Assembly: GCF_020329505.1 (NCBI RefSeq)
Contig: NZ_JAGKJJ010000014.1
Coordinates: 62,001-126,000, forward strand
Reading direction: 5' to 3'
Source: Bradyrhizobium semiaridum
Lineage (GTDB): Bacteria > Pseudomonadota > Alphaproteobacteria > Rhizobiales > Xanthobacteraceae
Length of the DNA: 64,000 bases
A program made the position numbers and the translations under genes. The notes under the pieces are model-generated. The model searched no databases. It was not told the DNA's origin and worked only from the letters and a program-made list of their open reading frames with translations. Of this stretch, positions 7,538-17,048 are shown piece after piece (within the stretch, counting starts at the first letter, position 1; each line of letters opens with the position of its first letter).

Positions 7538-9088
7538 CTAATCGGGGACGCCGGCGCCCTTGAGCGTCTCGACATAGGTGCGCGACATCGCTTCGACCGG
7601 GAACGGAATCCGTGAGAGGAATCCGGAGATCGAAAACTCGGGGTCGACCTTGAGCAGCTCGCGCGCGGTCTGGGTCGCGCGCTCGATGTCGCCGGTCTTC
7701 ACCAGCGCCACGATCAGGACGCGCAGCGCCACCGCGAATCGGCGGTTCTGCGCCAGCGCCTTGTCCGCCCACGTCACGGCCTCGGCGAAATTCTCGTCGA
7801 GCACCGCGCAGATCGCGAGCGCTGCGGAGGCGAACCAGCCGCGCGGGTCGCGCGGGTTGAGCCGCTGCGCGCGCTCGATCATGGCGCGGCCGGCCTTCTG
7901 GTTGCCGCGCATCGCCTCGATCCAGCCGCCGAGCGTCAGCGCCATCGCCGAGTTCGGGTTGATCGCGAGCGAGCGCTCGAACAGGTCGCGCGCCGGCTCG
8001 ATCTCGTCGGCCATGTTCCAGATCGCGAACGCCGCCATCCACAGCACCTGCGCATCGCCGGGCGCGAGCTCGACCGCGCGCCAGGCCTGCGCCACCGCGC
8101 GTTCGCGATAGGCGTCGTTCGGCTTCAGCCAGCCCTGGACATGGCGCATCGCATGGCAATAGGCCGAGGCCGCCAGCGCCGGCGCGTAGGCGGGATCGAG
8201 CGCCAGCGCCCGGTCGAGGCAGTCGAGAGCCGCCGTCATGCTCTCGGGCGTGAATTCGTAGCGCAGGCTGTACGCGCGCAGCAGAAGGTCGTAGGCATCG
8301 AGCGTGCCGGGCGGCGCCGCTCGCCGCCGCTCGGCTTCGGCGACATGCAAAGTCGGCTCGATTGCGCCGACCACGCTTTCGGTGATGCGATCCTGCAGGT
8401 CGAACTCATCGTCGGCGGCGCCGTCGAAGCGGTCGGCCCACAGATGCGCACCAGAGACAGCGTCGATCAATTGCCCGGTGATGCGCAGCCGGTCGCCGCC
8501 GCGGCGGACGCTGCCTTCGAGCACGTAGCCGACGCCGAGCTCGCGGCCGACCTGGCGGATGTCGACCGCCTTGCCCTTGTAGGTGAAGGCGGAGTTGCGC
8601 GCGATCACGGTCAGGCGGCTGCAGCGCGCCAGCGCGGTGGTGATGTCCTCGGCGATCCCGTCGGCGAAATAGTCCTGCTCGGGATCGCCGCTCATATTGG
8701 TGAAGGGCAGTACCGCGATCGAAGGACCCTCGCTCGGCCGCGGAGCGGCGGCCAGCGCCGGGGCCTGCTCGGCTGCGGCGTCCTCCCTGACATCGCCGAC
8801 GAAGCGCAGTCCCTTGCGCGCCAGGGTGCGGATCAGCCGCTGCTCCTCGCCATTGTCGCCGATCGCCGTCCGCGCCGCATTGACCCGGCTGCTCAGCGTC
8901 GCCTCCGAGACAATCCGCCCGTGCCAGACGGCGGCCAGCACCTCATCGCGGCTAACCACGCGCTCGCGCGAGCGGATCAGGAATTCGATCAGGTCGAAGA
9001 CCTGCGGCTCGAGCGCCACCAGGGCGTCACCGCGGCGCAGCTCCCGGCGCTCGGGGTCGAGGGTGAAGTCGTTGAAATGGTAAGGCAA
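7538..9088 (-). CDS. Winged-helix DNA-binding / TolB-like / TPR regulatory protein
   Basis: 516 residues in three parts. First is an OmpR/PhoB-type winged helix (about 1-97, opening MPYHFNDFTLDPERREL, with the recognition region ATLSSRVNAARTAIGD). Next is a TolB-N/FlgO-like domain (about 118-240: PSIAVLPFTNMSGDPEQDYFADGIAEDI). The C-terminal half is a run of tetratricopeptide repeats (about 260-490: ALDLDPAYAPAL-type helices). No membrane segment or cyclase catalytic motif is visible, so it is like the CadC-type or adenylate-cyclase-associated regulators with the enzyme part lost. It probably controls transcription in response to a protein-protein signal (inference). The target is unknown. 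Confidence 0.8.
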   Translation of the reverse strand: MPYHFNDFTLDPERRELRRGDALVALEPQVFDLIEFLIRSRERVVSRDEVLAAVWHGRIVSEATLSSRVNAARTAIGDNGEEQRLIRTLARKGLRFVGDVREDAAAEQAPALAAAPRPSEGPSIAVLPFTNMSGDPEQDYFADGIAEDITTALARCSRLTVIARNSAFTYKGKAVDIRQVGRELGVGYVLEGSVRRGGDRLRITGQLIDAVSGAHLWADRFDGAADDEFDLQDRITESVVGAIEPTLHVAEAERRRAAPPGTLDAYDLLLRAYSLRYEFTPESMTAALDCLDRALALDPAYAPALAASAYCHAMRHVQGWLKPNDAYRERAVAQAWRAVELAPGDAQVLWMAAFAIWNMADEIEPARDLFERSLAINPNSAMALTLGGWIEAMRGNQKAGRAMIERAQRLNPRDPRGWFASAALAICAVLDENFAEAVTWADKALAQNRRFAVALRVLIVALVKTGDIERATQTARELLKVDPEFSISGFLSRIPFPVEAMSRTYVETLKGAGVPD

Positions 9089-9252
9089 ATTCGAAGGTCC
9101 GGCGGCCGGTCGCTTGGCTGGTGGCGGAACCTAGCACAGGAGTGCGGAAGCAAAAATCACTACGCTCTGAAGGCCAAATCCATGTCCTCTGAAAGCGCAT
9201 CGGTTCCGGCTCTGGCATAAGCCGGCCTGACAGCAGACGTAAGGAGATCGCC

Positions 9253-10293
9253 ATGTCGCCATCCATCAATCAGCAGCGCCGTCGTTTCCTGGGCATCGCC
9301 GGCGGCATTCTCGCCGCGGCCAAGTTCGGCGTCATCGAATCGGCGCAGGCGCAATCCAAGGGAACGCTGCCCGCGATCAAGGCCGGCGCCCACACCTCGA
9401 TCGGCCCCGTCAAGCAGATCAATGCCGGCGTGCTCGATGTCGGCTATGTCGAGATGGGGCCGGCGGCCGGCCCCGCCGTCATCCTGCTGCACGGCTGGCC
9501 CTACGATATCCACAGCTATGCCGACGTCGCGCCTGCTCTGGCCGAGGCCGGCTATCGCGTGATCGTGCCGCATCTGCGCGGCTATGGCTCGACGCGTTTC
9601 CTGTCGGCGGACACGTTGCGCAGCGGCCAGCCGGTCGCGGTCTCCGCCGACATCATCGCGCTGATGGATGTGCTCAAGATCGAGAAGGCCGTGCTCGGCG
9701 GCTACGACTGGGGCGCGCGCACCGCCAACATCATGGCCGTGCTGTGGCCCGAGCGCTGCAAGGCGATGGTCTCGGTGAGCGGCTATCTGATCGGCAGCCA
9801 GGCGGCGGGCAAGATGCCGCTGCCGCCGAAGGCCGAGCTGCAATGGTGGTACCAGTTCTATTTCGCCACCGAGCGCGGCCGCGAGGGCTACGCCAAGAAC
9901 CGGCACGATTTCGCAAAGCTGATCTGGCAGCTCGCCTCGCCGCAGTGGAAGTTCGACGACGCGACCTACGACCGCAGCGCGGCTGCGTTCGAGAACCCCG
10001 ACCATGTCGACATCGTGATCCACAATTACCGCTGGCGGCTCGGGCTCGCCGAGGGCGAGGCGAAGTACGACGCGTTCGAGAAGACGCTGACGCAGGCGCC
10101 TGCGATCGCGATCCCGACCATCACGATGGAGGGCGACGCGAACGGCGCGCCGCATCCGGAGCCGGCGGCCTATGCCAAGAAGTTCACCGGGCATTACGAG
10201 CATCGCCAGCTGCCCGGCGGCATCGGCCACAATCTGCCGCAGGAAGCGCCGCAGGCCTTCACGCAGGCCATCATCGACGTCAGCAAGGTTTGA
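9253..10293 (+). CDS. Tat-exported alpha/beta hydrolase (epoxide hydrolase / haloalkane dehalogenase-like)
   Basis: 346 residues. The N-terminus has a twin-arginine signal (QRRRFLGIAGG at 8-18, hydrophobic stretch, then AQAQSKG), so the enzyme is probably exported folded to the periplasm. The mature part is an alpha/beta hydrolase: oxyanion motif HGWP (80-83), HLRGYGSTR (107-115), and the nucleophile elbow GGYDWGA, in which Asp152 is the nucleophile as in epoxide hydrolases and haloalkane dehalogenases. A late GIGHNLPQEAP supplies the catalytic His. The cytochrome P460 gene starts 20 bp downstream, suggesting an operon. The substrate is unknown. Confidence 0.82.
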   Translation: MSPSINQQRRRFLGIAGGILAAAKFGVIESAQAQSKGTLPAIKAGAHTSIGPVKQINAGVLDVGYVEMGPAAGPAVILLHGWPYDIHSYADVAPALAEAGYRVIVPHLRGYGSTRFLSADTLRSGQPVAVSADIIALMDVLKIEKAVLGGYDWGARTANIMAVLWPERCKAMVSVSGYLIGSQAAGKMPLPPKAELQWWYQFYFATERGREGYAKNRHDFAKLIWQLASPQWKFDDATYDRSAAAFENPDHVDIVIHNYRWRLGLAEGEAKYDAFEKTLTQAPAIAIPTITMEGDANGAPHPEPAAYAKKFTGHYEHRQLPGGIGHNLPQEAPQAFTQAIIDVSKV

Positions 10294-10313
10294 GCAGGCG
10301 CAGGCAACATATC

Positions 10314-10823
10314 ATGAGACAAGATTTGAAATGGGCGGCTGCTGCGATCGCGGCAGCCTGCATCAGCGCCGCAGTGCCGTTTGCCGTCGGCCATGCCGAT
10401 GACGCGTCGCCGGCTTCGCCGATCTTCGGCGTGAAGATTCCGTCCGGCTATCGCGACTGGAAACTGATTGCGGTCGGCGAGGAGACCGGGCTCGACGAAC
10501 TGCGCAGCGTGCTCGGCAACGCCACCGCCGTGAAGGCCTATCAGGACAGCAAGACCCCGTTCCCCGACGGCACCGTGCTGGTCAAGCTCGCCTGGAAGCG
10601 CAAGCCGGTCGCCGGCCTCGACGGCGCCTTCATCACGGGACAAGCGACCACCGTCCAGGTCATGGTGAAAGACTCCGTCAGATACGCCGCGACCGGCGGC
10701 TGGGGCTTTGGCCGTTTCGTCGACGGCGAGCCGGTCGACGCTGCCCAGCATGAGACCTGCTTTGCCTGCCATGAGGCGCACGCCAAGGATCAGGACTTCG
10801 TCTTCACGCACTATGCTCGCTGA
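10314..10823 (+). CDS. Cytochrome P460-family periplasmic c-type heme protein
   Basis: 169 residues: Sec signal peptide (about 1-28, ending GHADDA), a P460-type domain starting FGVKIPSGYRDWKLI, and a C-terminal heme-binding CFACH at 149-153. Cytochromes P460 are c-type heme proteins with a Lys-heme crosslink; in nitrifiers they oxidise hydroxylamine, while many proteobacterial members have no proven substrate. Lys residues in VKLAWKRKPV are candidates for the crosslink. It is 20 bp behind the Tat-exported hydrolase and so probably shares its transcript and periplasmic location. ATG at 10314 gives the signal peptide directly. Confidence 0.8.
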   Translation: MRQDLKWAAAAIAAACISAAVPFAVGHADDASPASPIFGVKIPSGYRDWKLIAVGEETGLDELRSVLGNATAVKAYQDSKTPFPDGTVLVKLAWKRKPVAGLDGAFITGQATTVQVMVKDSVRYAATGGWGFGRFVDGEPVDAAQHETCFACHEAHAKDQDFVFTHYAR

Positions 10824-10923
10824 AGCGCCGCCAACAACGATGTGGAGACCGGCGCCGTCCGATCTGGCGCGGCCGACGCGGCGGGGCTAGTTTCCCCGCC
10901 GCAATCGCATGCGGGGAACGGCA

Positions 10924-11289
10924 GTGACCATCACGATCTACGGCATCAAGAACTGCGATACCATGAAGAAGGCGCGGGCCTGGCTCGACGATCGCGGCGT
11001 CGCCTACGACTTCCACGACTACAAGACGGCGGGCATCGGCAAGGACAAGCTCAAGCAGTGGAGCGAGGAGGTCGGCTGGGAGACGCTGCTCAACCGCGCC
11101 GGCACCACCTTTAAGAAGCTGCCCGATACCGACAAGGAAGGATTGAACGAGCGCAAGGCGCTGGCGCTGATGGCCGAGCAGCCCTCGATGATCAAGCGTC
11201 CGGTGCTCGACCTCGGGGCGAAGCGCGTGGTCGGCTTCAAGCCGGATATCTACGCCAAGGAAGTGCCGGCGAAGGCGCGCAAGAAGTAG
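10924..11289 (+). CDS. ArsC/Spx-family (YffB-like) thioredoxin-fold protein
   Basis: 121 residues beginning MTITIYGIKNCDTMKKA with a single cysteine, Cys11, in the GIKNCDTMKKARAWL motif and the later RPVLDLG segment that marks the ArsC/Spx fold. It is like E. coli YffB, a glutathione-dependent reductase-like protein, rather than a canonical arsenate reductase. GTG at 10924 is chosen because a GGGGAAC ribosome-binding site lies just upstream and homologues start here. ATG at 10909 would add five residues. No ars genes are nearby. Confidence 0.8.
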   Translation: MTITIYGIKNCDTMKKARAWLDDRGVAYDFHDYKTAGIGKDKLKQWSEEVGWETLLNRAGTTFKKLPDTDKEGLNERKALALMAEQPSMIKRPVLDLGAKRVVGFKPDIYAKEVPAKARKK

Positions 11290-11566
11290 ACGCGTCGCGA
11301 CGGGCGGCTAGATCAGCTGGAGCAAAACACCCTTAATGGCCGCTTTCCCCAGGCGCAGGACGCGGCCCAATGCCATTCGACTAAGGATGAACCGGAACCG
11401 GGTAGGGCAGATGCCGCGGTGCAGCGCTTTCTGCCTTGCGTAACCCGCGCGGATGACGGCATATTCCGGCCCGGAGGACGGCGGGGCTCTGGGACGGTTT
11501 CCAAGACGTAACGGGCACTCCGTCGGACATGAAAAACTGGCCACGCGGGCGAGAGGCCTCGCAGCG

Positions 11567-12335
11567 ATGGCGCACGGGGGAATCTATTTGGCCGATGAGT
11601 TCATTCTCGAAACCAGCGGATTGACCAAGGAATTCGCGGGTTTCTTCGCCGTTCGCGACGTTGCGCTGAAGGTGCGTCGCGGCAGTATCCATGCGTTGAT
11701 CGGGCCGAACGGCGCCGGCAAGACGACCTGTTTCAACCTGCTGACCAAGTTCTTGAGGCCCTCCGCGGGGCAGATTCGCTACAAGGGCCAGGATATCACC
11801 GCGATGGCGCCGGCCGACGTGGCACGGCTCGGGCTGGTGCGCTCGTTCCAGATCTCGGCGGTGTTTCCGCATCTGACCGCGCTGGAGAACGTCCGCGTGG
11901 CGCTGCAGCGCCAGCACGGCGCCTCGTTCGATTTCTGGCGCTCCAAGAGCGTGCTCGACCGCTTCAATCCGCGCGCACACGAACTTCTCAACGATGTCGG
12001 CTTGAGCGAATTCGCCAACACGCCCGCGGTCGAGATGCCATACGGCCGCAAGCGCGCACTTGAGATTGCGACGACGCTGGCGCTCGACCCGGAGATGATG
12101 CTGCTCGACGAGCCGATGGCCGGCATGGGCCATGAGGACATCGACAAGATCGCGGCCCTGATCAAGCGGATCTCGGCCAAATACACCATCCTGATGGTCG
12201 AACATAACCTCTCGGTGGTGGCCAACCTCTCCGACATCATCACCGTGCTGACGCGCGGGCAGGTGCTGGCGGAGGGCAATTACGCCGACCTCTCCAAGGA
12301 CGAGCGCGTGAAGGAAGCCTATCTGGGAGCGGGTC

Positions 12336-12343
<8 letters not shown>
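11567..12343 (+). CDS. livG: Branched-chain amino acid-type ABC transporter ATP-binding protein LivG
   Basis: About 258 residues. Walker A GPNGAGKTT is near 46-54, a Q-loop region follows, and Walker B MMLLDEPMAGM precedes the H-loop MVEHNLSVV. The usual LSYG signature reads MPYGRKR here, an acceptable but noticeable variant. LivG and LivF form the ATPase pair driving the LivH/LivM channel fed by a periplasmic binding protein. The stop overlaps the livF start (ATGGCTGA), showing translational coupling. Start uncertain: ATG 11567 is reported, but TTG at 11588 (protein LADEFILETSGL) follows a strong GGGGGAA and matches homologues as well. Confidence 0.88.
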
Positions 12344-13079
<736 letters not shown>

Positions 13080-13118
13080 AATCGCCGCACCAGAAAATTT
13101 GAGACGAGGAATAGAGCA

Positions 13119-14339
13119 ATGAAGACCACGATTTCAGCGCTGCTGCTCGGCACTGCATTGACGCTCGCTTCAGCGGGCCTCGCATCTGCCCAGGACAAGA
13201 CGGTCAAGATCGGCGCGCTGTCGGATCAGTCCGGCCTCTATGCCGACCTCGCCGGCCCCGGTTCGACGCTCGCCGCGCAGATGGCAATCGAGGACTCCAA
13301 GCTGAAGGACAAGGGCTGGAAGATCGACATCATTTCCGGCGACCACCAGAATAAGCCGGATATCGGCACCACCATCGCCCGGCAGTGGTTCGACGTCGAC
13401 AAGGTCGACGTCATCGTCGACGTGCCGAATTCCGGCGTCGCGCTCGCGGTCAACAACGTCGTCAAGGAGAAGAACGGCGTCTACATCAATTCGGGCGCCG
13501 CCACCTCGGACCTCACCAACGCGCAGTGCTCGCCGAACACGGTGCACTGGACCTACGATACCTACATGCTCGCCCACGCCACCGGCCAGGCGCTGGTCAA
13601 GGCGGGCGGGGACACCTGGTTCTTCCTGACCGCGGATTATGCCTTCGGCGCCGCGCTCGAGCGCGACACCACCGCGGTCGTCAAGGAGAACGGCGGCAAG
13701 GTGCTCGGCGGGGTCAAGCATCCGCTCAACACCGCAGACTTCTCCTCCTTCCTGCTGCAGGCGCAGGCCTCCAAGGCCAAGATCATCGGCCTTGCCAATG
13801 CCGGCGGCGACACCACCAACTCGATCAAGCAGGCGGCCGAGTTCGGCATCGGCAAGGGCGGCCAGAAGCTCGCCGGGCTGTTGCTGTTCCTCACCGACGT
13901 CAAGGCGATCGGCCTCGACACCGCGCAGGGCCTCAATTTCACCGAGACATTCTACTGGGATCTGAACGACCAGACCCGCGCCTTCTCCAAGCGATTCTCG
14001 GAGCGGATGAAGAACAATGCGCCCCCGACCATGGTGCAGGCCGGCGTCTATGCGGGCCTGATGCACTACTTCAAGGCGCTGGACGCGCTCGGCGGCAATC
14101 CGCACGACGGTGCCAAGATCGTCGCCAAGATGAAGGAGATCCCGGCCGACGATCCGCTGTTCGGCAAGGGCGAGGTCCAGGCCAACGGCCGCGTCACCCA
14201 CAACGCCTATCTGTTCGAGGTGAAGAAGCCGTCGGAATCGAAGAGCCCGTGGGACCTCTATAAGCTGGTCGGCACGGTTCCCGGCGACCAGGCTTTCACA
14301 CCGCTCGCCCAGAGCAGCTGCGCACTCTTGAAGAAGTGA
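13119..14339 (+). CDS. LivK-type ABC transporter substrate-binding protein (copy 1)
   Basis: 406 residues with a Sec signal peptide (MKTTISALLLGTALTLASAG to SAQ, about 1-25) and a two-lobed type I periplasmic binding protein (Peripla_BP_6) starting DKTVKIGALSDQSGLYADL. Binding-lobe segments include SGAATSDL and FFLTADYAFGAALE. It sits between livF and livH and feeds this permease. A second gene at 30348 encodes a clear paralogue with most of the sequence conserved. The family includes binders of branched-chain amino acids, amides and aromatic acids; the exact ligand is not certain. A strong hairpin follows the stop (14350-14374). Confidence 0.9.
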   Translation: MKTTISALLLGTALTLASAGLASAQDKTVKIGALSDQSGLYADLAGPGSTLAAQMAIEDSKLKDKGWKIDIISGDHQNKPDIGTTIARQWFDVDKVDVIVDVPNSGVALAVNNVVKEKNGVYINSGAATSDLTNAQCSPNTVHWTYDTYMLAHATGQALVKAGGDTWFFLTADYAFGAALERDTTAVVKENGGKVLGGVKHPLNTADFSSFLLQAQASKAKIIGLANAGGDTTNSIKQAAEFGIGKGGQKLAGLLLFLTDVKAIGLDTAQGLNFTETFYWDLNDQTRAFSKRFSERMKNNAPPTMVQAGVYAGLMHYFKALDALGGNPHDGAKIVAKMKEIPADDPLFGKGEVQANGRVTHNAYLFEVKKPSESKSPWDLYKLVGTVPGDQAFTPLAQSSCALLKK

Positions 14340-14349
14340 CGGTCACGGC

Positions 14350-14374
14350 CCGCCGGTCAGGGCGTGACCGGCGG
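14350..14374 (+). terminator. Intercistronic hairpin between the binding-protein gene and livH
   Basis: The arms CCGCCGGTCA (14350-14359) and TGACCGGCGG (14365-14374) are perfectly complementary around a 5-nt loop, followed by CTTCATCTTT. Such a stem after a binding-protein gene typically stabilises its mRNA or partly terminates, giving more binding protein than permease. The T-run is short, so it is probably a partial terminator. Confidence 0.6.
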
Positions 14375-14404
14375 CTTCATCTTTCCTAAGCGAAAGCGCA
14401 TTCG

Positions 14405-15268
14405 ATGCAGGCTCTCTACGCACAGCTTCTGGTGGGACTGATCAACGGCTCGTTCTACGCGCTGCTCAGTCTGGGGCTCGCCGTCATCTTCGGCATGCTC
14501 AACATCATCAATTTCGCGCATGGCGCGCTCTATATGATGGGCGCCTTCGTGGCGTATTTCCTGCTCAACCTTGCGGGACTGAATTACTGGTGGGCGCTGA
14601 TCGTCGCGCCGGTCGTGGTCGGCATCTTCGGCATGATCCTCGAGCGCACCATGCTGCAATGGCTGACCGGGCTCGACCATCTCTACGGGCTGCTGCTGAC
14701 CTTCGGCATCGCGCTGATCGTGCAGGGCGTGTTCCAGAACTATTTCGGCTCCTCCGGCCTGCCTTACGCCATTCCGGATCAGCTCAAGGGCGGCGTCAAT
14801 CTCGGCTTCATGTTCCTGCCGATCTATCGCGGCTGGGTCGTCGTGTTCTCGCTCGTGGTGTGTCTTGCTACCTGGTACCTGATCGAGAAGACCCAGCTCG
14901 GCGCCTATCTGCGCGCCGCCACCGAGAATCCGACGCTGGTGCGCGCCTTCGGTATCAACGTGCCGCGCATGATTACGCTGACCTACGGGCTCGGCGTCGG
15001 TCTCGCGGCGCTTGCCGGCGTGCTGTCGGCGCCGATCAACCAGGTCCGGCCGCTGATGGGCGCCGATCTCATCATCGTGGTGTTCGCGGTGGTCGTGATC
15101 GGCGGCATGGGGTCGATCATGGGTTCGATCATCACCGGCTTTGCGCTCGGCGTGATCGAGGGACTGACCAAGTATTTTTATCCCGAGGCCTCCAACACCG
15201 TGGTGTTCGTGCTGATGGTACTGGTGCTGCTGGTGAAGCCGACGGGATTGACGGGACGGGCGGCCTGA
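14405..15268 (+). CDS. livH: Branched-chain amino acid-type ABC permease LivH
   Basis: 287-residue polytopic membrane protein with about eight hydrophobic helices, opening MQALYAQLLVGLINGSFYALLSLGLAVIFG, the typical LivH N-terminus (INGSxYALLAxG). The cytoplasmic EAA-like loop that contacts the ATPases, ATENPTLVRAFGINV, is near 175-190. A GGMGSIMGSIITGF segment precedes the last helices. One-base spacing to livM indicates coupling. It forms half of the transmembrane channel with LivM. Confidence 0.9.
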   Translation: MQALYAQLLVGLINGSFYALLSLGLAVIFGMLNIINFAHGALYMMGAFVAYFLLNLAGLNYWWALIVAPVVVGIFGMILERTMLQWLTGLDHLYGLLLTFGIALIVQGVFQNYFGSSGLPYAIPDQLKGGVNLGFMFLPIYRGWVVVFSLVVCLATWYLIEKTQLGAYLRAATENPTLVRAFGINVPRMITLTYGLGVGLAALAGVLSAPINQVRPLMGADLIIVVFAVVVIGGMGSIMGSIITGFALGVIEGLTKYFYPEASNTVVFVLMVLVLLVKPTGLTGRAA

Positions 15269-15269
15269 T

Positions 15270-16238
15270 ATGTCAGCATTGACCGACGATACACTTCCGA
15301 TGACCCCGCGCGCGATGCGCGACGAGATGATCGTGTTTGCCGCGATGGCGGTGCTGCTGGCGATCGTGCCGTTTACGGGGATCTACCCCTTCTTCGTGAT
15401 GCAGGCGCTGTGCTTTGCGCTGCTCGCCTGCGCCTTCAACCTCTTGATCGGCTATGGCGGCCTGCTGTCGTTCGGCCACGCCATGTTCCTCGGCACCGCC
15501 GGCTACGTCTCGGCGCATGCGCTGAAGGTCTGGGCGTTCCCGCCCGAACTCGGCATCCTGATCGGCACCGCCGCGGCGGCCTTGCTCGGCCTCGTCACCG
15601 GCTACATCTCGATCAAGCGGCAGGGCATCTACTTCTCGATGATCACGCTGGCGCTGTCGCAACTGCTCTACTTCATCTATCTGCAGGCGCCGTTCACCCA
15701 TGGCGAGGATGGCATCCAGGGCATCCCGCAGGGACATCTATTCGGCATCTTCGACCTCTCCAAGCCGATCGTGCTCTACTATGTCGTGCTGGTCGGCTTC
15801 CTCGCTGGCTTCCTCCTGATCTACCGGACCATCAACTCGCCGTTCGGCGAGGTGCTGAAGTCGATCCGCGAGAACGAGCCGCGCGCGATCTCGCTCGGCT
15901 ACAAGACCGACCATTACAAGCTGATGGCTTTCATCCTCTCGGGCACGCTGGCGGGCTTCGCCGGCTCGCTGAAGGTGTTCGTGGCGCAGAACGCCTCGCT
16001 CACCGACGTGCACTGGTCGATGTCCGGTGAAATCGTGCTGATGACGCTGGTCGGCGGCCTCGGCACCATCTTCGGACCGGTGGTCGGCGCCTTCGTGATC
16101 ATCGCCATGCAGCAATATCTCGCCGGCTTCGGCCAGTGGGTGACCGTGATCCAGGGCGTGATCTTCGTCGCCTGCGTGCTGCTGTTCCGGCGCGGTCTGG
16201 TCGGAGAGCTCGCCCATTACCTGCGGCGTTCGCTGTAG
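15270..16238 (+). CDS. livM: Branched-chain amino acid-type ABC permease LivM
   Basis: 322-residue membrane protein with the LivM signature LLIGYGGLLSFGHAMFLGTAGY (near 51-72), the ATPase-contact loop RENEPRAISLGYKTDHYKL, and GGLGTIFGPVVGAF before the last helix. It partners LivH. It is the last gene of the cluster and is followed by a G+C hairpin at 16250-16269. The order livG-livF-SBP-livH-livM on one strand makes a complete importer. Confidence 0.9.
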   Translation: MSALTDDTLPMTPRAMRDEMIVFAAMAVLLAIVPFTGIYPFFVMQALCFALLACAFNLLIGYGGLLSFGHAMFLGTAGYVSAHALKVWAFPPELGILIGTAAAALLGLVTGYISIKRQGIYFSMITLALSQLLYFIYLQAPFTHGEDGIQGIPQGHLFGIFDLSKPIVLYYVVLVGFLAGFLLIYRTINSPFGEVLKSIRENEPRAISLGYKTDHYKLMAFILSGTLAGFAGSLKVFVAQNASLTDVHWSMSGEIVLMTLVGGLGTIFGPVVGAFVIIAMQQYLAGFGQWVTVIQGVIFVACVLLFRRGLVGELAHYLRRSL

Positions 16239-16249
16239 AGCAGGGCTGG

Positions 16250-16269
16250 CGGGCCCTTTTCGGGGCCCG
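16250..16269 (+). terminator. Hairpin after livM
   Basis: CGGGCCC (16250-16256) pairs with GGGCCCG (16263-16269) across TTTTCG. It lies 12 bp past the livM stop at the end of the liv cluster. There is no U-tract after the stem, so intrinsic termination is plausible but weak. Confidence 0.45.
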
Positions 16270-16334
16270 ACATAGCGGTGGATGACCGCCGGCGCGTGCG
16301 GCCGGGGGCGGATGCTTTTCCCGCAAAATGTTCT

Positions 16335-16352
16335 ATGACAGTTTTGTGACGG
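16335..16352 (-). promoter_or_regulatory. Pho box (PhoB-binding site) upstream of DUF47-pit
   Basis: ATGACAGTTTTGTGACGG reads on the minus strand as CCGTCAC-AAAA-CTGTCAT: two 7-bp direct repeats 11 bp apart, the PhoB arrangement. It differs from an ideal CTGTCAT-AAAA-CTGTCAT at two positions. It ends 26 bp before the DUF47 start. In Sinorhizobium the orfA-pit (DUF47-pit) operon is reported to be repressed by PhoB under phosphate limitation, so a site overlapping the promoter fits repression. Confidence 0.7.
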
Positions 16353-16377
16353 CCCCCTCTGAGGCCGTCCCGAAACG

Positions 16378-17034
16378 ATGGAATTGAACATGCTGCGCTG
16401 GTTTCGCGCCTTTCTGCCCAAGGAAGAACGGTTTTTCGACCTGTTCGACCGGCACGCCCGCATCTCCGTGCAATGCGCGCTGGCGCTGCAGGACATGCTC
16501 AAGGGCGGAGACGAGACCCTGGCCTTCTGCCAGCGCGTCAACCAGTTGGAGAACGACGCCGACAACGTCACGCGTGAGGTCCTGACCGCGGTCCGCCGCA
16601 CCTTCATCACGCCGTTCGACCGCGGCGATATCAAGAGCCTGATCACCTCGATGGACGACGCCGTCGACCAGATGCAGCAGACCGCGAAGGCGGTGGTGCT
16701 GTTCGAGGTGCGCGCGTTCGAGCCGCCGATGCGCGAGATCGGCAGCCTGATCATCGAATGCGCCAACCTGGTCGGCCGCGCGCTGCCGCTGCTGCAGTCG
16801 ATCGGTCCCAACGTTGCGATGCTGACCCAGATCACCGAAGAGCTGACCAAGCTCGAGGGACGGGTCGACGATCTCCACGACATCGGCCTGAAGGAATTGT
16901 TCCTCAAGCACCGCGACGCCAACACGATGGACTTCATCGTCGGCGCCGAGATCTACGATCATCTCGAGAAGGTGGCCGACCGCTTCGACGATGTCGCCAA
17001 CGAGATCAACTCGATCGTGATCGAGCAGGTTTAG
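16378..17034 (+). CDS. DUF47 (PhoU-like) accessory protein of Pit
   Basis: 218-residue all-helical protein of the DUF47/PhoU-like family: LPKEERFFDLFDRHA near the start, internal ENDADN (about 59-64) and a C-terminal EKVADRFDDVANEI that repeat the acidic metal-binding three-helix-bundle motifs. DUF47 proteins are encoded next to Pit and help its function or control. Pit starts 15 bp downstream, so the two form one operon, corresponding to rhizobial orfA-pit. An in-frame ATG at 16390 (MLRWF) is an equally good start. A Pho box and a small hairpin (16348-16369) precede the gene. Confidence 0.9.
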   Translation: MELNMLRWFRAFLPKEERFFDLFDRHARISVQCALALQDMLKGGDETLAFCQRVNQLENDADNVTREVLTAVRRTFITPFDRGDIKSLITSMDDAVDQMQQTAKAVVLFEVRAFEPPMREIGSLIIECANLVGRALPLLQSIGPNVAMLTQITEELTKLEGRVDDLHDIGLKELFLKHRDANTMDFIVGAEIYDHLEKVADRFDDVANEINSIVIEQV

Positions 17035-17048
17035 GGTAGGGCCATTCC

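Noticed and set aside
10909..11289. Arsenate reductase call for the ArsC-fold protein
   Set aside because: No ars genes nearby; sequence is closer to YffB/Spx types, so the specific function is not supported.
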